Shown: positions 43,501 through 52,878, counted from the first letter of the stretch. The stretch is DNA of 64,000 nucleotides from Flavobacterium sp. N1736 (GCF_025947065.1 NZ_CP109994.1:3472001-3536000); one strand, 5' to 3'. Numbers and translations are program-made. Notes: generated by a model not told the origin, from the letters alone.

Positions 43501-43933
43501 CTACCCAATACCCCATTTTTTCGGTCAAATCATTCCATACGTCCGTATAACGCATTACGGTTTTTTTACACGCTTCGTTATATTCTTCGATAGAAATTGT
43601 TTTACCAATATCTTCTTTTGTAATTCCTAATTCTTTCTCGGTACCCAATTCTACAGGTAAACCGTGTGTATCCCAACCTGCTTTTCTTTTTACCTGAAAA
43701 CCTTTTTGAGTTTTATATCTGCAAAAAATATCCTTAATCGCACGTGCCATCACGTGGTGAATTCCCGGTAATCCGTTTGCCGAAGGCGGACCTTCAAAAA
43801 ACACATAAGGCTCAGCACCTTCACGGGTTGTTACACTTTTTTCAAATATATTTTCTTTCTTCCAAAAATCAAGAACTTCTGACGCTACTGTTGGCAAGTC
43901 AAGTCCTTTGTATTCAGTAAATTTTGTACTCAT
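40532..43933 (-). CDS. ileS: Isoleucyl-tRNA synthetase
   Basis: 1133 residues, the long (eukaryote-like, type II) form. The HIGH-type motif is GLPGIHHVMARAIKD, the class I KMSKS motif is KNGQKMSKRLGNATDP, and the editing domain (about 180-420) includes LAWTTTPWTLPSNTAL. The C-terminal anticodon-binding region and a tail domain complete it. It charges tRNA-Ile in the cytoplasm. It is first in an operon with the DksA-like gene. Confidence 0.97.
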   Translation of the reverse strand: MSTKFTEYKGLDLPTVASEVLDFWKKENIFEKSVTTREGAEPYVFFEGPPSANGLPGIHHVMARAIKDIFCRYKTQKGFQVKRKAGWDTHGLPVELGTEKELGITKEDIGKTISIEEYNEACKKTVMRYTDVWNDLTEKMGYWVDMEDPYVTYKPKYMESVWWLLKQIYDKGLLYKGYTIQPYSPKAGTGLSSHEVNQPGAYRDVTDTTIVAQFKTLPETLPSFLQGFGDIHILAWTTTPWTLPSNTALTVGPKIDYVLVKTFNQYTFEPVNVVLAKNLVGKQFGKGFFASEDDADFEKVKNGDKQLPYKILAEAKGIDLVEIRYEQLLPYVLPYQNAENAFRVIAGDFVTTEDGTGIVHTAPTFGADDAKVAKEATPEIPPMLVLDENGTAVPLVDLQGKFTSHLGELAGKYVKNEYYDEGQAPERSVDVEIAIRLKEENKAFKVEKYVHSYPHSWRTDEPLLYYPLDSWFIKVTDVKDRMFDLNETINWKPKSTGEGRFGNWLKNANDWNLSRSRYWGIPLPIWRTEDKKEEVLIGSVEELYNAIEKSIEAGFQKENPFKGFEIGNMSESNYDLIDLHKNVVDQITLVSASGKPMKRESDLIDVWFDSGAMPYAQWHYPFENKDKIDENKDFPANFIAEGVDQTRGWFYTLHAIGTLVFDKVAYKNVVSNGLVLDKNGQKMSKRLGNATDPFETIAEYGPDATRWYMISNANPWDNLKFDLEGIAEVRRKFFGTLYNTYSFFSLYANIDGFKYAEAEIPLNERPEIDQWIISELHTLIKFVDECYEDYEPTKAARAISDFVQENLSNWYVRLCRRRFWKGEYAHDKIAAYQTLYTCLLTISKLSAPIAPFFMDKLYRDLTSSTQSEQYASVHLAEFPKFVENFVNKTLESKMQKAQTISSLVLSLRKKEMIKVRQPLQKVMIPVLDENQRAEILAISDLVKAEVNVKEILLLDDDSGILVKQIKPNFKTLGPRFGKDMGLISKEIQAFSADQINELDKQGTLDIVIAGNNVTLSLEDVEITSQDIEGWLVANSNGITVALDITISEELKNEGIARELVNRIQNIRKDSGFEVTDKIKVQIQRSGLLEEAILKNEDYIKSETLTDNLVFVDALENGTEIEFDDIKTVILISK

Positions 43934-44041
43934 TTTATCCTTTTCTTAAACGAGGTGCGAAAGTAAGAAATTTTGAATTATTGACCATCTATTTCTTGAA
44001 ATTTCACAAACTTTTGTTGAGATAATAAGTACAAAAACAAA

Positions 44042-44107
44042 AGAATCGATTAGTTTCTGATATTATTCTCAAAATTCTGAGCAAATAAACCAAAACCAAT
44101 CGATTCT
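44042..44107 (-). terminator. Terminator-like hairpin upstream of ileS
   Basis: AGAATCGATTAGTTT and AAACCAATCGATTCT (one mismatch) flank a loop that holds a second small hairpin (CTCAAAATTCTGAG). It lies downstream of the gene ending at 44135 and exits into a T-rich stretch on the minus strand. Confidence 0.55.
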
Positions 44108-44134
44108 AAATATTGTTTAATACAATGGTAACAA

Positions 44135-46054
44135 TTACTTAAATCCGCCGAAATATACTTCTTTCATGAAAATTCGATTTCCAAACACAGGATTTACTTC
44201 GATTTTTTCTCTTTGTTCCTGAAAAATAGTTTCACCATTAAAATCTTCAATTTCATAATTTATCTTATATGGAATTTTTCCTGAATTTAATGCTGCAACC
44301 GGACGATAATCGCCAAAAAGTTTTCTTTCGAAGAAACTCTTGTTTCCGTTATCAAATTCTGTTTTCTCGGTAGAAACGATGTTAAAATTTTCTTTGTCAA
44401 TAAAAACATGATAATCTGTTTTAGGAATTGTTCTGTTTCCGGTACTTAATGTTTTTTCAAAATAATTCAAATGATAACACATTCTTCCTTCGTACATTTC
44501 ATCTGGTAAAACTTCAAAATTATTCCACAAATCAAGTCTTAAATCAGTAAGAAAGTTTATTAAATCCACATTTTTAGACAAATTACTAAAATCATAAGCT
44601 GTTAATTTTGTCCATTTTGCATTTAAACCGCTTTCACGATCGTCATGACTCCATGCTTCGGCTCCATTTACAATCTCATAATAACTTTCCGGTAGTTTTT
44701 TTCTAAGAAGATAATTAGAGTTCGTTGCCCATTTTTCTTCTGTTTGAGGCACATTATTTCCTTCAATTTTAAGTTTAGAAAACAAATGTGCTTTTTCGAC
44801 TTTCTTTAATGCATCGCTTCCGCCTAAATTAGCAACTACCTGTGCCAATAAATGAGCATTTAACTGATAAGGAATCGAATCGAGCATATTAAATCTTTGT
44901 ATTCTCGCTTTCTCTACACTTGCTTCTCTATTCGATTTTTCAATTTCCCATTCTGCATCCTGTTGTTGGATTTTTTCAAAGAAAGCCAATCTTTTCTCCT
45001 CTTTTTCTTCGGCAATTTTAAGACCTAACTTTTTAAGATCGGCAAAACGGGTCGTGTGGCTTCTTATTTTTTTATCAGCAAAAAAACCTTTATTTACTTT
45101 TTTAATAATTGTAGATCCTCTCGAATCCTGCTTATCGTTTTCGACTAATAAATTGGCATACATTAATGCTTTTTCTGTGTTTTCAAGTAAAAAATAAGTC
45201 TCTGCCAAATTGTTGGTTACAATAAACCGAATGTTCTCGTTTAAGGGCGAAGGAGGATATTTTACCAATAAACTTTCCAGATATTGCAAATGTGGCGTTA
45301 GCAGCTTTTCATCTAAACCTTTTTCAAGAGTTACTTTTCCCATCTGAGCTGTAATTTCATTCTCAAAGGCGAGCATCTGATTGTATTCAGAATGTCCTTT
45401 AGAAGTTACAAATTCAAACTTTATTTTAGATTCATCGATGTAATAACCTAATTTATAATTTAGAAAACTCTCAATTCGATCTACAGAATGGTAAATGACA
45501 TTGTCAATCCCTAACTCTTGTGCAGAATAATCATTATCCTTTTCGGCTTGTGCGCTTCTTTTATTACTTAACTCAACAGCAACTTTTACATTGCCTTTTT
45601 CGTATGTACCTCCAACGATATGTGATTCTATGCTATTAAAATCCTGAGTAAATAACATTTTATCTCCACATCTGGCATCAACTTTTATTCTTACATCATA
45701 ATTAGAATAAACCTGAAATTGCCAGTTATTCTTTTTCTTATCAAACGTACTATCTACTTTTGTTGCATTAAACTTAGGCAATGCAATGGTTAAGTAAATT
45801 TTTAGTTTTCCATTTGCAGGATCTTTTATAAAGCCCTCTATGTTAAAATACTTTTTCTTTAAAATAATTTCCTCTTGTATCAACTCTTTATCCATTTGAT
45901 AAAAAGTAGTTTGCGTTAAGGCATTATCAAGAGCAGGAAATTCTGAATATTTAACTACGGGGATATAAAATTTCTTCTTTTTTGAGCTTATTTTTTCTTG
46001 CGCCTGAATTGAGGTAATTGCAAGCAAAACAATAAGGAGTAAAGTTTTTTTCAT
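44135..46054 (-). CDS. Secreted protein with C-terminal LolA/LolB-like region, function unknown
   Basis: 639 residues from the ATG at 46054, where the signal peptide MKKTLLLIVLLAITSIQA-Q begins. The longer MAFFLP reading crosses a terminator hairpin. The middle (about 190-400) is helical and TPR-like (NNLAETYFLLENTEKALMYAN), followed by a charged coiled-coil. The C-terminal 240 residues open with NLGGSDALKKVEKAHLFSKLKIEG and read like the lipoprotein-sorting (LolA/LolB-like) fold found in many Bacteroidota envelope proteins. It probably acts in the periplasm. It lies downstream of the PQQ-propeller gene, from which it is separated by a terminator. Confidence 0.78.
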   Translation of the reverse strand: MKKTLLLIVLLAITSIQAQEKISSKKKKFYIPVVKYSEFPALDNALTQTTFYQMDKELIQEEIILKKKYFNIEGFIKDPANGKLKIYLTIALPKFNATKVDSTFDKKKNNWQFQVYSNYDVRIKVDARCGDKMLFTQDFNSIESHIVGGTYEKGNVKVAVELSNKRSAQAEKDNDYSAQELGIDNVIYHSVDRIESFLNYKLGYYIDESKIKFEFVTSKGHSEYNQMLAFENEITAQMGKVTLEKGLDEKLLTPHLQYLESLLVKYPPSPLNENIRFIVTNNLAETYFLLENTEKALMYANLLVENDKQDSRGSTIIKKVNKGFFADKKIRSHTTRFADLKKLGLKIAEEKEEKRLAFFEKIQQQDAEWEIEKSNREASVEKARIQRFNMLDSIPYQLNAHLLAQVVANLGGSDALKKVEKAHLFSKLKIEGNNVPQTEEKWATNSNYLLRKKLPESYYEIVNGAEAWSHDDRESGLNAKWTKLTAYDFSNLSKNVDLINFLTDLRLDLWNNFEVLPDEMYEGRMCYHLNYFEKTLSTGNRTIPKTDYHVFIDKENFNIVSTEKTEFDNGNKSFFERKLFGDYRPVAALNSGKIPYKINYEIEDFNGETIFQEQREKIEVNPVFGNRIFMKEVYFGGFK

Positions 46055-46065
46055 AGGCAAAAAAA

Positions 46066-46094
46066 AAGCCATCAGAAGTAAATCCTGATGGCTT
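46066..46094 (-). terminator. Terminator of the beta-propeller gene
   Basis: AAGCCATCAG (46066-46075) pairs with CTGATGGCTT (46085-46094), with a T run on the minus strand. It lies between two minus-strand genes. Confidence 0.8.
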
Positions 46095-46108
46095 TCTGTG
46101 TTTTAGTA

Positions 46109-48001
46109 TTATTTCTTATTGAAAATTTGAATAGACTTGTCAGACACATAAAAAATGTTTTGTGTTGCAGGATCTATTTCATAAAGTGGTTTGTTGTTGT
46201 TGAAAATAATTTTATCAACTTCAACTCCATCAGATTTACTTACTTTAACAAGGATTTTTTCTCCGGTATCTGCTTTTGCAAAAATATAAGAGTAATCTCT
46301 GTTTTGTTTCATTGCGTTGAAACGAGAGTTAAATTTAGCTGCTACCAATCCTAAAGCTGCAGAACCTGCTGCCATATTATCAGATTGTTTCATTTTAGAT
46401 TTATTCTCTTCTTTAAGAACTGTAGATCTCATGTTTCCTTCAGAATCGCGGTATGTCATTGTTAATTCAGAACCTTGTACAGCACTTGCTGCAGAACCAA
46501 TTCCTAACCCAATGCTACCTACAATTGCAGCACTTTTAATTAAACGTCTTGTTCCTTCACCTGGTTGTGTATATACGTGGTGGTATTTTACAGTTCCGTC
46601 TAAGTTAACTCCCATAACCTCAACCGGTCCAGAAAGTACAACTCCCCAAGGAAATAATTCGATGCTGTTTAATTCTTTTTCTTTTTTGATGTTTACTTTA
46701 GCGAAAGGCTCTGGTTTATCATTGATGCTTGGATCAAATTTGTATAACTTCTCGTCATTGTAAACTAAGTAAGCATTTGCTGCTTCATCATAAGCTGGCA
46801 AAACCGGACGGCTTTTATCAAAATTGATGTTACGTTTCCAAAGTTTAACTCCGGTTTTATAATCAACCATGTTTCCGTAAGTACCCGTTAAGTACATTAC
46901 TTTTTCACCTACTTTTCCTAAATAATAAATTGGATCTTCTTTGTCATCAGAAATTTCGATGAATTTTTTCCAAAGTTTTTCTCCATCTTTATTAATCAAC
47001 ATCATTTCATTTTCTGCAACATACAAGAAATCCTGATCGATAGGAATTACTCTTTTCAATCCATCTCCACGTGCATCTTTTTTCCAGATTTTTTCTCCTG
47101 TTTTTAAATCAAAAAAGTTGAAACCACTATTGTGAGCCACTAATAATTTTGTTCCCCAATCTTCTAAATAAACAACTTGTTTAGTTTTGATAGATTCTTT
47201 CCAGATACTTTTTCCGTCATCTGTACTTAAAACATTTAAATATTGTTTATTCGAAAATAAACCTGCAGCGTTAACTACAACAATATTTTTATCGTTTTGT
47301 GTTTCATAGAATTTTGTGTATTCCTCAGCAGCTTTCCAGTTTAATTTTCCGGTCGTTTTATCAAAAGAATATAAATTACCGTAAAGTAAATAATAAACAG
47401 TGTTTCCGTTAATTTTTGCTTTATTTGTATTAGCAGATAATTTCAAAGAAAAACTAATCATTGCTTTTGCTTTGTCAACAGTTGTAGTCCATTTTAATTC
47501 TCCTGTTGCCATATCTAATAAAGCGATTGCCATATCTCCGTCTTTTTTCAAAGTAAGAAGGTATTCATTTGTTTCAGGAATAAAATCTGATTGAAATACC
47601 CAAAAAGATTCTTTAGAAGAATTGTATACAACTTTACCTGTATCAGTATTGATAATTAGATATTTTGAATTGATGTAAGCTTCAACATAAGGACTTCCTG
47701 AAACGGTTGTTAAGTCTCTTTTGTCTTTGAACATATTTCCAAAATCAGGATCAGTTAATATGTCTTTAGAAGTAATTGTACCGAAATCTTCTTTAGTCAA
47801 AGTCCAGACAATTTTTTTTGTTTCCGGATCTAAACCTTTTACAGTTCCACCTTCTTTAAAAACAACAATTCCTGTTATTTCGTTTTGAACAATATCCTGA
47901 ACATTGTTCTCTGTGGTGATTATTTCGTCATATTTCCTTTGAGCAGTTACCGAAAAGGCAACCAGGAAAAGCAGAATAATCGAAAATGTAATTTTCTTCA
48001 T
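46109..48001 (-). CDS. PQQ-like beta-propeller secreted protein
   Basis: 630 residues with a signal peptide (MKKITFSIILLFLVAFSVTA-Q). Repeated blades of the form (L/D)D-x-x-TG-x-x-x-W are plain: GLDPETKKIVW, LLDMATGELKW, DKTTGKLNW, DLKTGEKIW, DYKTGVKLW. This is the PQQ/BamB-type propeller, though nothing shows that it binds PQQ. Around residues 500-570 a Gly/Ala-rich segment (AAIVGSIGLGIGSAASAVQG) interrupts the propeller and may be a membrane-active or glycine-zipper helix. It probably acts as a periplasmic or outer-membrane scaffold. Confidence 0.85.
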   Translation of the reverse strand: MKKITFSIILLFLVAFSVTAQRKYDEIITTENNVQDIVQNEITGIVVFKEGGTVKGLDPETKKIVWTLTKEDFGTITSKDILTDPDFGNMFKDKRDLTTVSGSPYVEAYINSKYLIINTDTGKVVYNSSKESFWVFQSDFIPETNEYLLTLKKDGDMAIALLDMATGELKWTTTVDKAKAMISFSLKLSANTNKAKINGNTVYYLLYGNLYSFDKTTGKLNWKAAEEYTKFYETQNDKNIVVVNAAGLFSNKQYLNVLSTDDGKSIWKESIKTKQVVYLEDWGTKLLVAHNSGFNFFDLKTGEKIWKKDARGDGLKRVIPIDQDFLYVAENEMMLINKDGEKLWKKFIEISDDKEDPIYYLGKVGEKVMYLTGTYGNMVDYKTGVKLWKRNINFDKSRPVLPAYDEAANAYLVYNDEKLYKFDPSINDKPEPFAKVNIKKEKELNSIELFPWGVVLSGPVEVMGVNLDGTVKYHHVYTQPGEGTRRLIKSAAIVGSIGLGIGSAASAVQGSELTMTYRDSEGNMRSTVLKEENKSKMKQSDNMAAGSAALGLVAAKFNSRFNAMKQNRDYSYIFAKADTGEKILVKVSKSDGVEVDKIIFNNNKPLYEIDPATQNIFYVSDKSIQIFNKK

Positions 48002-48090
48002 AGTTGTTTGTTTATAAAATTAATAAATTAAGTATGGGCAAATTTTTGATCTCACTAATCGTTTGCGAATATATATAATTTATCATTTAA

Positions 48091-48804
48091 TTAAGAAAAA
48101 ATTTCCCTCAAAACATCTAGTGATTTTGGTCGCTTAAATCCCTCTAAATGAAAACTATAGTAGTCAATTAGTATCTTTAGTAAGATTTGTCTTTCAATGA
48201 CATGAAATACCTTTTGATCATTGTCAAATTTTAGGTCAATTAATTTTTTAAACAGGTTTGTTTCATGTTCTGTCAGAGCGCTTATACCATGAAACAAGGT
48301 AAAAACGCCTTCGTTCATTTCAAAATAAGGCGAATCAATCTCAGAACTATCCGGATAAAAACCCAAATATTTTGTCGCTTCTAAAAGTAATATTAAGTGA
48401 AAATTTGAAACTTCATCATGATGATCAAACCATATTAATGCACTTTCTAAAAAATTAAATAAAGATTCGTTTTTTTCTTCTTCCTGAATAGAATAATGCA
48501 GCATTTCTGACAGAAACATTACGATGGTACTTTTTACAATATCGGTATGAATGGTTTGAAAAGGAACTGCCGTTTTAATCTCTTTGAAACTTTCTAAAGT
48601 TCCTTTATTTTTATGAACGGCTTCGATTTCTAATATTGAAAATGGTTGAAAATAAGCAATCTTCTGACTGGTTTTCCGACTCGAAAAAGCGTCACGCACA
48701 AAATAAGATTTCAGTCCGTTTGAAAGTGTAAAACATTTTACAATCAAGCTTTTTTCCTGAAATTTTAGTGCCGAAATAACGATTGCTTTGGTTTTGACTA
48801 ACAA
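48091..48804 (-). CDS. recO: DNA repair protein RecO
   Basis: 237 residues. The N-terminal OB-fold (MLVKTKAIVISALKFQEKSLIVKCFTLSNGLKSYFV) is the RecO signature, followed by a helical C-terminal domain. It loads RecA with RecR and anneals single strands. It is immediately upstream of a dispersed repeat and then porZ. The recO-porZ neighbourhood is, as I recall, frequent in Bacteroidota. Confidence 0.92.
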   Translation of the reverse strand: MLVKTKAIVISALKFQEKSLIVKCFTLSNGLKSYFVRDAFSSRKTSQKIAYFQPFSILEIEAVHKNKGTLESFKEIKTAVPFQTIHTDIVKSTIVMFLSEMLHYSIQEEEKNESLFNFLESALIWFDHHDEVSNFHLILLLEATKYLGFYPDSSEIDSPYFEMNEGVFTLFHGISALTEHETNLFKKLIDLKFDNDQKVFHVIERQILLKILIDYYSFHLEGFKRPKSLDVLREIFS

Positions 48805-48869
48805 AATAGAATTTTAGATTTTAGACTTGAGATTTTAGATTTTAGATTTTTTGAAAACTTATGACACTT

Positions 48870-48943
48870 GTCATTGCGAGGACCGAAGCTACCACACTAA
48901 CAATTGATTCAGCAACTGAGATTGCTTCGTTTCTCGCAATGAC
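48870..48943. repeat. Dispersed GTCATTGCGAGG palindromic repeat, copy 2
   Basis: It runs from GTCATTGCGAGG to CTCGCAATGAC, perfectly inverted at the ends, with CCACACTAAC in the centre as in copy 1 (23269-23349). It lies between recO and porZ. Just before it, 48816-48850 is a simple run of TTTTAGA units. Confidence 0.75.
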
Positions 48944-48988
48944 AAACACTGAAAACTGTGACTGAGACTGAAAACTGCGACTAAAATA

Positions 48989-51271
48989 CTAACGAATAAT
49001 CATCACTTTTTTAACTTTAGTTTCCCCTCCGTCCTGCGCCGAAATAAAAATCATATACACGCCGGTTGCCACTTTATATCTTCCAAAAGCTGTAGTGTCC
49101 CATTCGATTGTTCCGCCTGCCGAAGTAGCTTCATAAACTAAACTACCGGTAATATCTGTAATTTTTACATTTGCTTTATCTAATAAACCTGCAATTTTCA
49201 CCGTTCCGGTAAACTCAGGACGAACGGGATTTGGGTATACGTAAACGCTGTTTAAATCTTCATTGGCTCCGGTTGCAATTCCTTTAAAAGAAATTAAGCC
49301 TTTATTGGTTGCAATAAAAACTTCGCCGGTTGCGCTGTCAATTTTAATATCGTTAATGTTATTACTTGGCAAAGGAGAATTATTTATTGTAAAATGATAT
49401 TTAGTTTCCTGACCGTTTGGCGAAACCATAAAAACTCCTGAATCTGACGTTCCAATCCATTTATTATTGGCACCGTCCACTACAATCGAAGTGATAAACT
49501 GCTCATACAATAATTCCTGAGCCAGATTATCGTCTATAATAATAATTGGATTTGCTTTTAACTGGCTTTCGTTTTGAAAATTATTCACACTTGACAGCAC
49601 TCTTAATCCTTTTGTAGTACCAATCCAAAGCTGGTTTTTAGTATCAATTGCTAATGCGCGAACATCTATACTGGGCAAATTTCCGGCATCTTCGCCAAAA
49701 GTCATTTTTTTAAATGTATTTGTACTTTCATTATAGCCAATTACTCCGTCTCTGTTGGTGCCCATCCATTTGATATTGTTTTTGTCAATAACAATACTCC
49801 CAAAATCGCTGTCTTCATCATTATCAAGAATTACTGTAGTGGAATAACTTCCCCATTGCCCATTGCTTTTTAAAACTTTCAATCCGTTTTTAACACGACT
49901 GTTGGTAATCCAGAGATTTCCTGATTTATCAAAAGCAGTAGCATTTATACGAATATCTATCAGATTGTAGTTGTCGGCTTTTAAACTTTCCAGGCTGCTA
50001 TTTTTTTCAGTATATAAAATGGACGGCGTATCGTTTTCTAATTTTAATAAACCGGAAAAGTAAGAACTTGCATAAACCTGATTTTCATTGTTTGGATTAA
50101 CAATAATACGAGCGATTGATTTTGCATCAAAAACATTTTCGTAAGGAATATTTAACCAGCCTGTGGCTGTGTATTTGCTAATACCATAACTATCTAAAGG
50201 ATATGGATTGTAAGTCAAATCATAATCTCCATAAACTGCCCAAACACTATTTGGAGTTACACCTAATGAAAAAATATTATTTCGGGTTGGACCTGTTGGC
50301 GTGATGTTATCAAAAGAGGATCCACCAGAAAGAGATGACGTAAACAAACCATTTTCTTTTGTTCCGATGTAAATTAAATTTCCAACAGCTGTTGCACAAG
50401 TAAGAGTTAAAGTATTATCAAAAACCTCTGTATTCGTAATTTGGCGAGTTAGCATCATTTTATTATTGTATACATAAACTGCGCTTGCTGTTGTAATAAA
50501 CAAATTATGGTTTTTTGCCTTCATATCTGTTGAAAGCTGCGGAAGTTGTGAAAACCCCACAAAAGTATTCGAATTAAATCGGTGAATATATCCAACAGAA
50601 TTAATGGCAATAAGTTCTGTATCGAGCGTTTCAACACTTGACCAATTGCCTGAATTTACAATTGACCATTGATTAAAATCAATTAAATTAGTACTTGTAC
50701 TATTGGCTCGTCTAATACCGCTTGAAGTGGCCGCATAAATAAATCCGTTAAAAAAGGCAGTTTGTTTTACGCTAATTTCAGCTCCGTTATCGCCAATAAA
50801 ATAAGTATCGCCAAATTGCAAAGTGGTTAAATTAAATTGTACAATACCAAAATCACAAGAAACATAAACCAAACCGTTTTGCTCCATAAAATGATTGACT
50901 TTTTTAATACTGGGAGATAATTGTTTGTTAATGATATCTACCTTTTTTAACATGCTGCCGTCGGTTTCATTGATGACAATGATCATCCCGTTTTCGTAAC
51001 CAACAATGGTTTTTTTAAAGGCTTCACTATGATATACTGCCGAAACTGTTTGTCCTGAAAGTCCATCAACCGTAGTGTACGTTTTAGTGCTGTTTGTTGC
51101 ACTATTTCTAGAAAACAAAGCGTTCTCTGAAGCAGCGAAAACAGTGGTAGAACTTTCTGAAATATCTTTTATTTCGTTAAACGAAAAATAGCCTTGCCAG
51201 GATAAATTATTCTGTGCAAAACTGAACTGCATTAAAAGAAAAAACAAAATATACAGAAACCTTCTCATCAT
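48989..51271 (-). CDS. porZ: PorZ-like type IX secretion system protein
   Basis: 760 residues with a signal peptide (MMRRFLYILFFLLMQFSFA-Q). Two seven-bladed propeller regions are expected; two-component-regulator-propeller blades are visible (NLWITNSRVKNGLKV, IKWMGTNRDGVIGYN, QLWIGTTKGLRVL, NKWIGTSDSGVFMV). The C-terminal 85 residues (VYVYPNPVRPEFTGTVKI ... VKKVMIIR) are a T9SS-type beta-sandwich sorting domain. This arrangement matches PorZ, the surface component of the secretion attachment complex. The position next to recO supports this. The symbol is by architecture, not by alignment. Confidence 0.8.
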   Translation of the reverse strand: MMRRFLYILFFLLMQFSFAQNNLSWQGYFSFNEIKDISESSTTVFAASENALFSRNSATNSTKTYTTVDGLSGQTVSAVYHSEAFKKTIVGYENGMIIVINETDGSMLKKVDIINKQLSPSIKKVNHFMEQNGLVYVSCDFGIVQFNLTTLQFGDTYFIGDNGAEISVKQTAFFNGFIYAATSSGIRRANSTSTNLIDFNQWSIVNSGNWSSVETLDTELIAINSVGYIHRFNSNTFVGFSQLPQLSTDMKAKNHNLFITTASAVYVYNNKMMLTRQITNTEVFDNTLTLTCATAVGNLIYIGTKENGLFTSSLSGGSSFDNITPTGPTRNNIFSLGVTPNSVWAVYGDYDLTYNPYPLDSYGISKYTATGWLNIPYENVFDAKSIARIIVNPNNENQVYASSYFSGLLKLENDTPSILYTEKNSSLESLKADNYNLIDIRINATAFDKSGNLWITNSRVKNGLKVLKSNGQWGSYSTTVILDNDEDSDFGSIVIDKNNIKWMGTNRDGVIGYNESTNTFKKMTFGEDAGNLPSIDVRALAIDTKNQLWIGTTKGLRVLSSVNNFQNESQLKANPIIIIDDNLAQELLYEQFITSIVVDGANNKWIGTSDSGVFMVSPNGQETKYHFTINNSPLPSNNINDIKIDSATGEVFIATNKGLISFKGIATGANEDLNSVYVYPNPVRPEFTGTVKIAGLLDKANVKITDITGSLVYEATSAGGTIEWDTTAFGRYKVATGVYMIFISAQDGGETKVKKVMIIR

Positions 51272-51291
51272 ATTAAACGTATTCGGATAGA

Positions 51292-51299
51292 CAAATATA
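51292..51299 (-). promoter_or_regulatory. Candidate porZ promoter, -7 element
   Basis: The minus strand reads TATATTTG, matching TAnnTTTG, 21 bases before the porZ start. No matching -33 was found. Confidence 0.35.
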
Positions 51300-51414
51300 C
51301 TACAAACGAAAGTATTTGATTTTTGTTCTGCTTTAAATAAAGTTCTTTTTTAAACCATTAAACAATTAAGAAAAAAATCTCTTAATTACGATTAACCACA
51401 AATTTGCGGCAAAA

Positions 51415-51453
51415 AAAAGCCTCCATTTTTCTTTACGAAAAATGAAGGCTTTT
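51415..51453 (-). terminator. Terminator of gdhA
   Basis: AAAAGCCTCCATTTTTC pairs with GAAAAATGAAGGCTTTT (one mismatch). On the minus strand it exits into eight T residues. Confidence 0.85.
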
Positions 51454-51470
51454 AAATTTTTTTATTGAAA

Positions 51471-52814
51471 TTATACTACACCTTGTGCAAGCATAGCATC
51501 GGCAACTTTAACAAATCCGGCAATGTTTGCTCCTTTTACGTAGTTTACATAACCATCTTCGCCCATACCGTATTTTTTACATTGGTTGTGAATTCCAACC
51601 ATGATATCTTTTAATCTCAAATCTACCTCTTCACTTGTCCAGTTTAAACGAATTGAGTTTTGTGTCATTTCAAGACCAGATGCAGCAACACCACCGGCAT
51701 TTGCCGCTTTTCCTGGTGCGAATAAAACTTTATTATCTAAAAATAATTTAATAGCATCTAATGTCGAAGGCATATTTGCAGCTTCAGTTACACATAAAAC
51801 ACCGTTGTCAATTAATTTTTTAGCATCTTCTCCGGTCAATTCATTTTGTGTTGCACACGGAATAGCGATATCTACTTTTACTTCCCAAGGGCTTTTTCCT
51901 TTATGAAAAACAGCATTTGGATATTTCTTAGTATAAACTTCGGCTCTGTTATCACCTGTAGCTCTCATTTCGACCATGTGCTCGATTTTTTCTCCAGAGA
52001 TTCCTTCTTCATCATAAATATAACCATCAGGACCAGAAATAGTAACTAATTTTCCGCCTAATTCATTTATTTTTAAAGCTACTCCCCAAGCCACATTTCC
52101 AAATCCTGAAATTGCTACTCTTTTACCTTTAATTTCATGCCCGATTGTACGCAACATTTGATCTGTAAAATAAACAACTCCGTATCCTGTAGCTTCAGGA
52201 CGTATTAGTGAACCACCATAAGCAAGTCCTTTACCGGTTAAAACACCTGTAAATTCATTTCTGATTCTTTTATATTGACCAAATAAGAATCCAATTTCTC
52301 TTGCACCAACACCAATATCTCCGGCAGGTACATCTAAATCAGGACCAATATGGCGGCATAATTCAGTCATAAACGATTGACAGAAACGCATGATTTCACC
52401 ATCAGACTTACCTTCCGGATCAAAATCAGAACCTCCTTTTCCACCACCCATTGGAAGTGTTGTCAAACTATTTTTAAAAACTTGTTCAAAAGCAAGAAAT
52501 TTTAAAACAGACAGATTTACAGTATGATGAAATCTAATTCCACCTTTGTAAGGACCAATTGCAGAGTTCATTTGAATTCTAAAACCTCTGTTTACAATTA
52601 TTTCTCCTCGATCATCTACCCATGGAACTCTAAAAATTATAGAGCGTTCTGGCTCAGCAATTCTAAGAAGTAAGTTTTTTCCATCATATTTTTTTCGTTC
52701 TGCAATAAATGGAATTACCGTTTCTGCAAATTCTCTAACGGCTTGAAGAAATTCTGGCTCGTTTGGATTTTTTGACTCAACAAGAGCCATAAACTCATTA
52801 ATTTTTTGTTCCAT
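51471..52814 (-). CDS. gdhA: NADP-type glutamate dehydrogenase
   Basis: 447 residues, the usual hexameric GDH length. LPMGGGKGGSDFDPEGKSDGE contains the catalytic lysine region, and the Rossmann motif is VAISGFGNVAWGVALKINELG. It makes glutamate from 2-oxoglutarate and ammonia. The ammonia-releasing locus at 3.7-17.9 kb would feed such an enzyme, but no direct link is shown. A palindrome near its predicted transcription start suggests local regulation. Confidence 0.96.
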   Translation of the reverse strand: MEQKINEFMALVESKNPNEPEFLQAVREFAETVIPFIAERKKYDGKNLLLRIAEPERSIIFRVPWVDDRGEIIVNRGFRIQMNSAIGPYKGGIRFHHTVNLSVLKFLAFEQVFKNSLTTLPMGGGKGGSDFDPEGKSDGEIMRFCQSFMTELCRHIGPDLDVPAGDIGVGAREIGFLFGQYKRIRNEFTGVLTGKGLAYGGSLIRPEATGYGVVYFTDQMLRTIGHEIKGKRVAISGFGNVAWGVALKINELGGKLVTISGPDGYIYDEEGISGEKIEHMVEMRATGDNRAEVYTKKYPNAVFHKGKSPWEVKVDIAIPCATQNELTGEDAKKLIDNGVLCVTEAANMPSTLDAIKLFLDNKVLFAPGKAANAGGVAASGLEMTQNSIRLNWTSEEVDLRLKDIMVGIHNQCKKYGMGEDGYVNYVKGANIAGFVKVADAMLAQGVV

Positions 52815-52878
52815 TTTGAAATAAATTATTCAAGTAAATATTTAAATTTTAGCACTATAAATAAGGAAATACGTTTAA

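Noticed and set aside
46055..46072. Upstream ATG for the 639-residue secreted protein
   Set aside because: It falls in a terminator hairpin and would place residues before a clean signal peptide.
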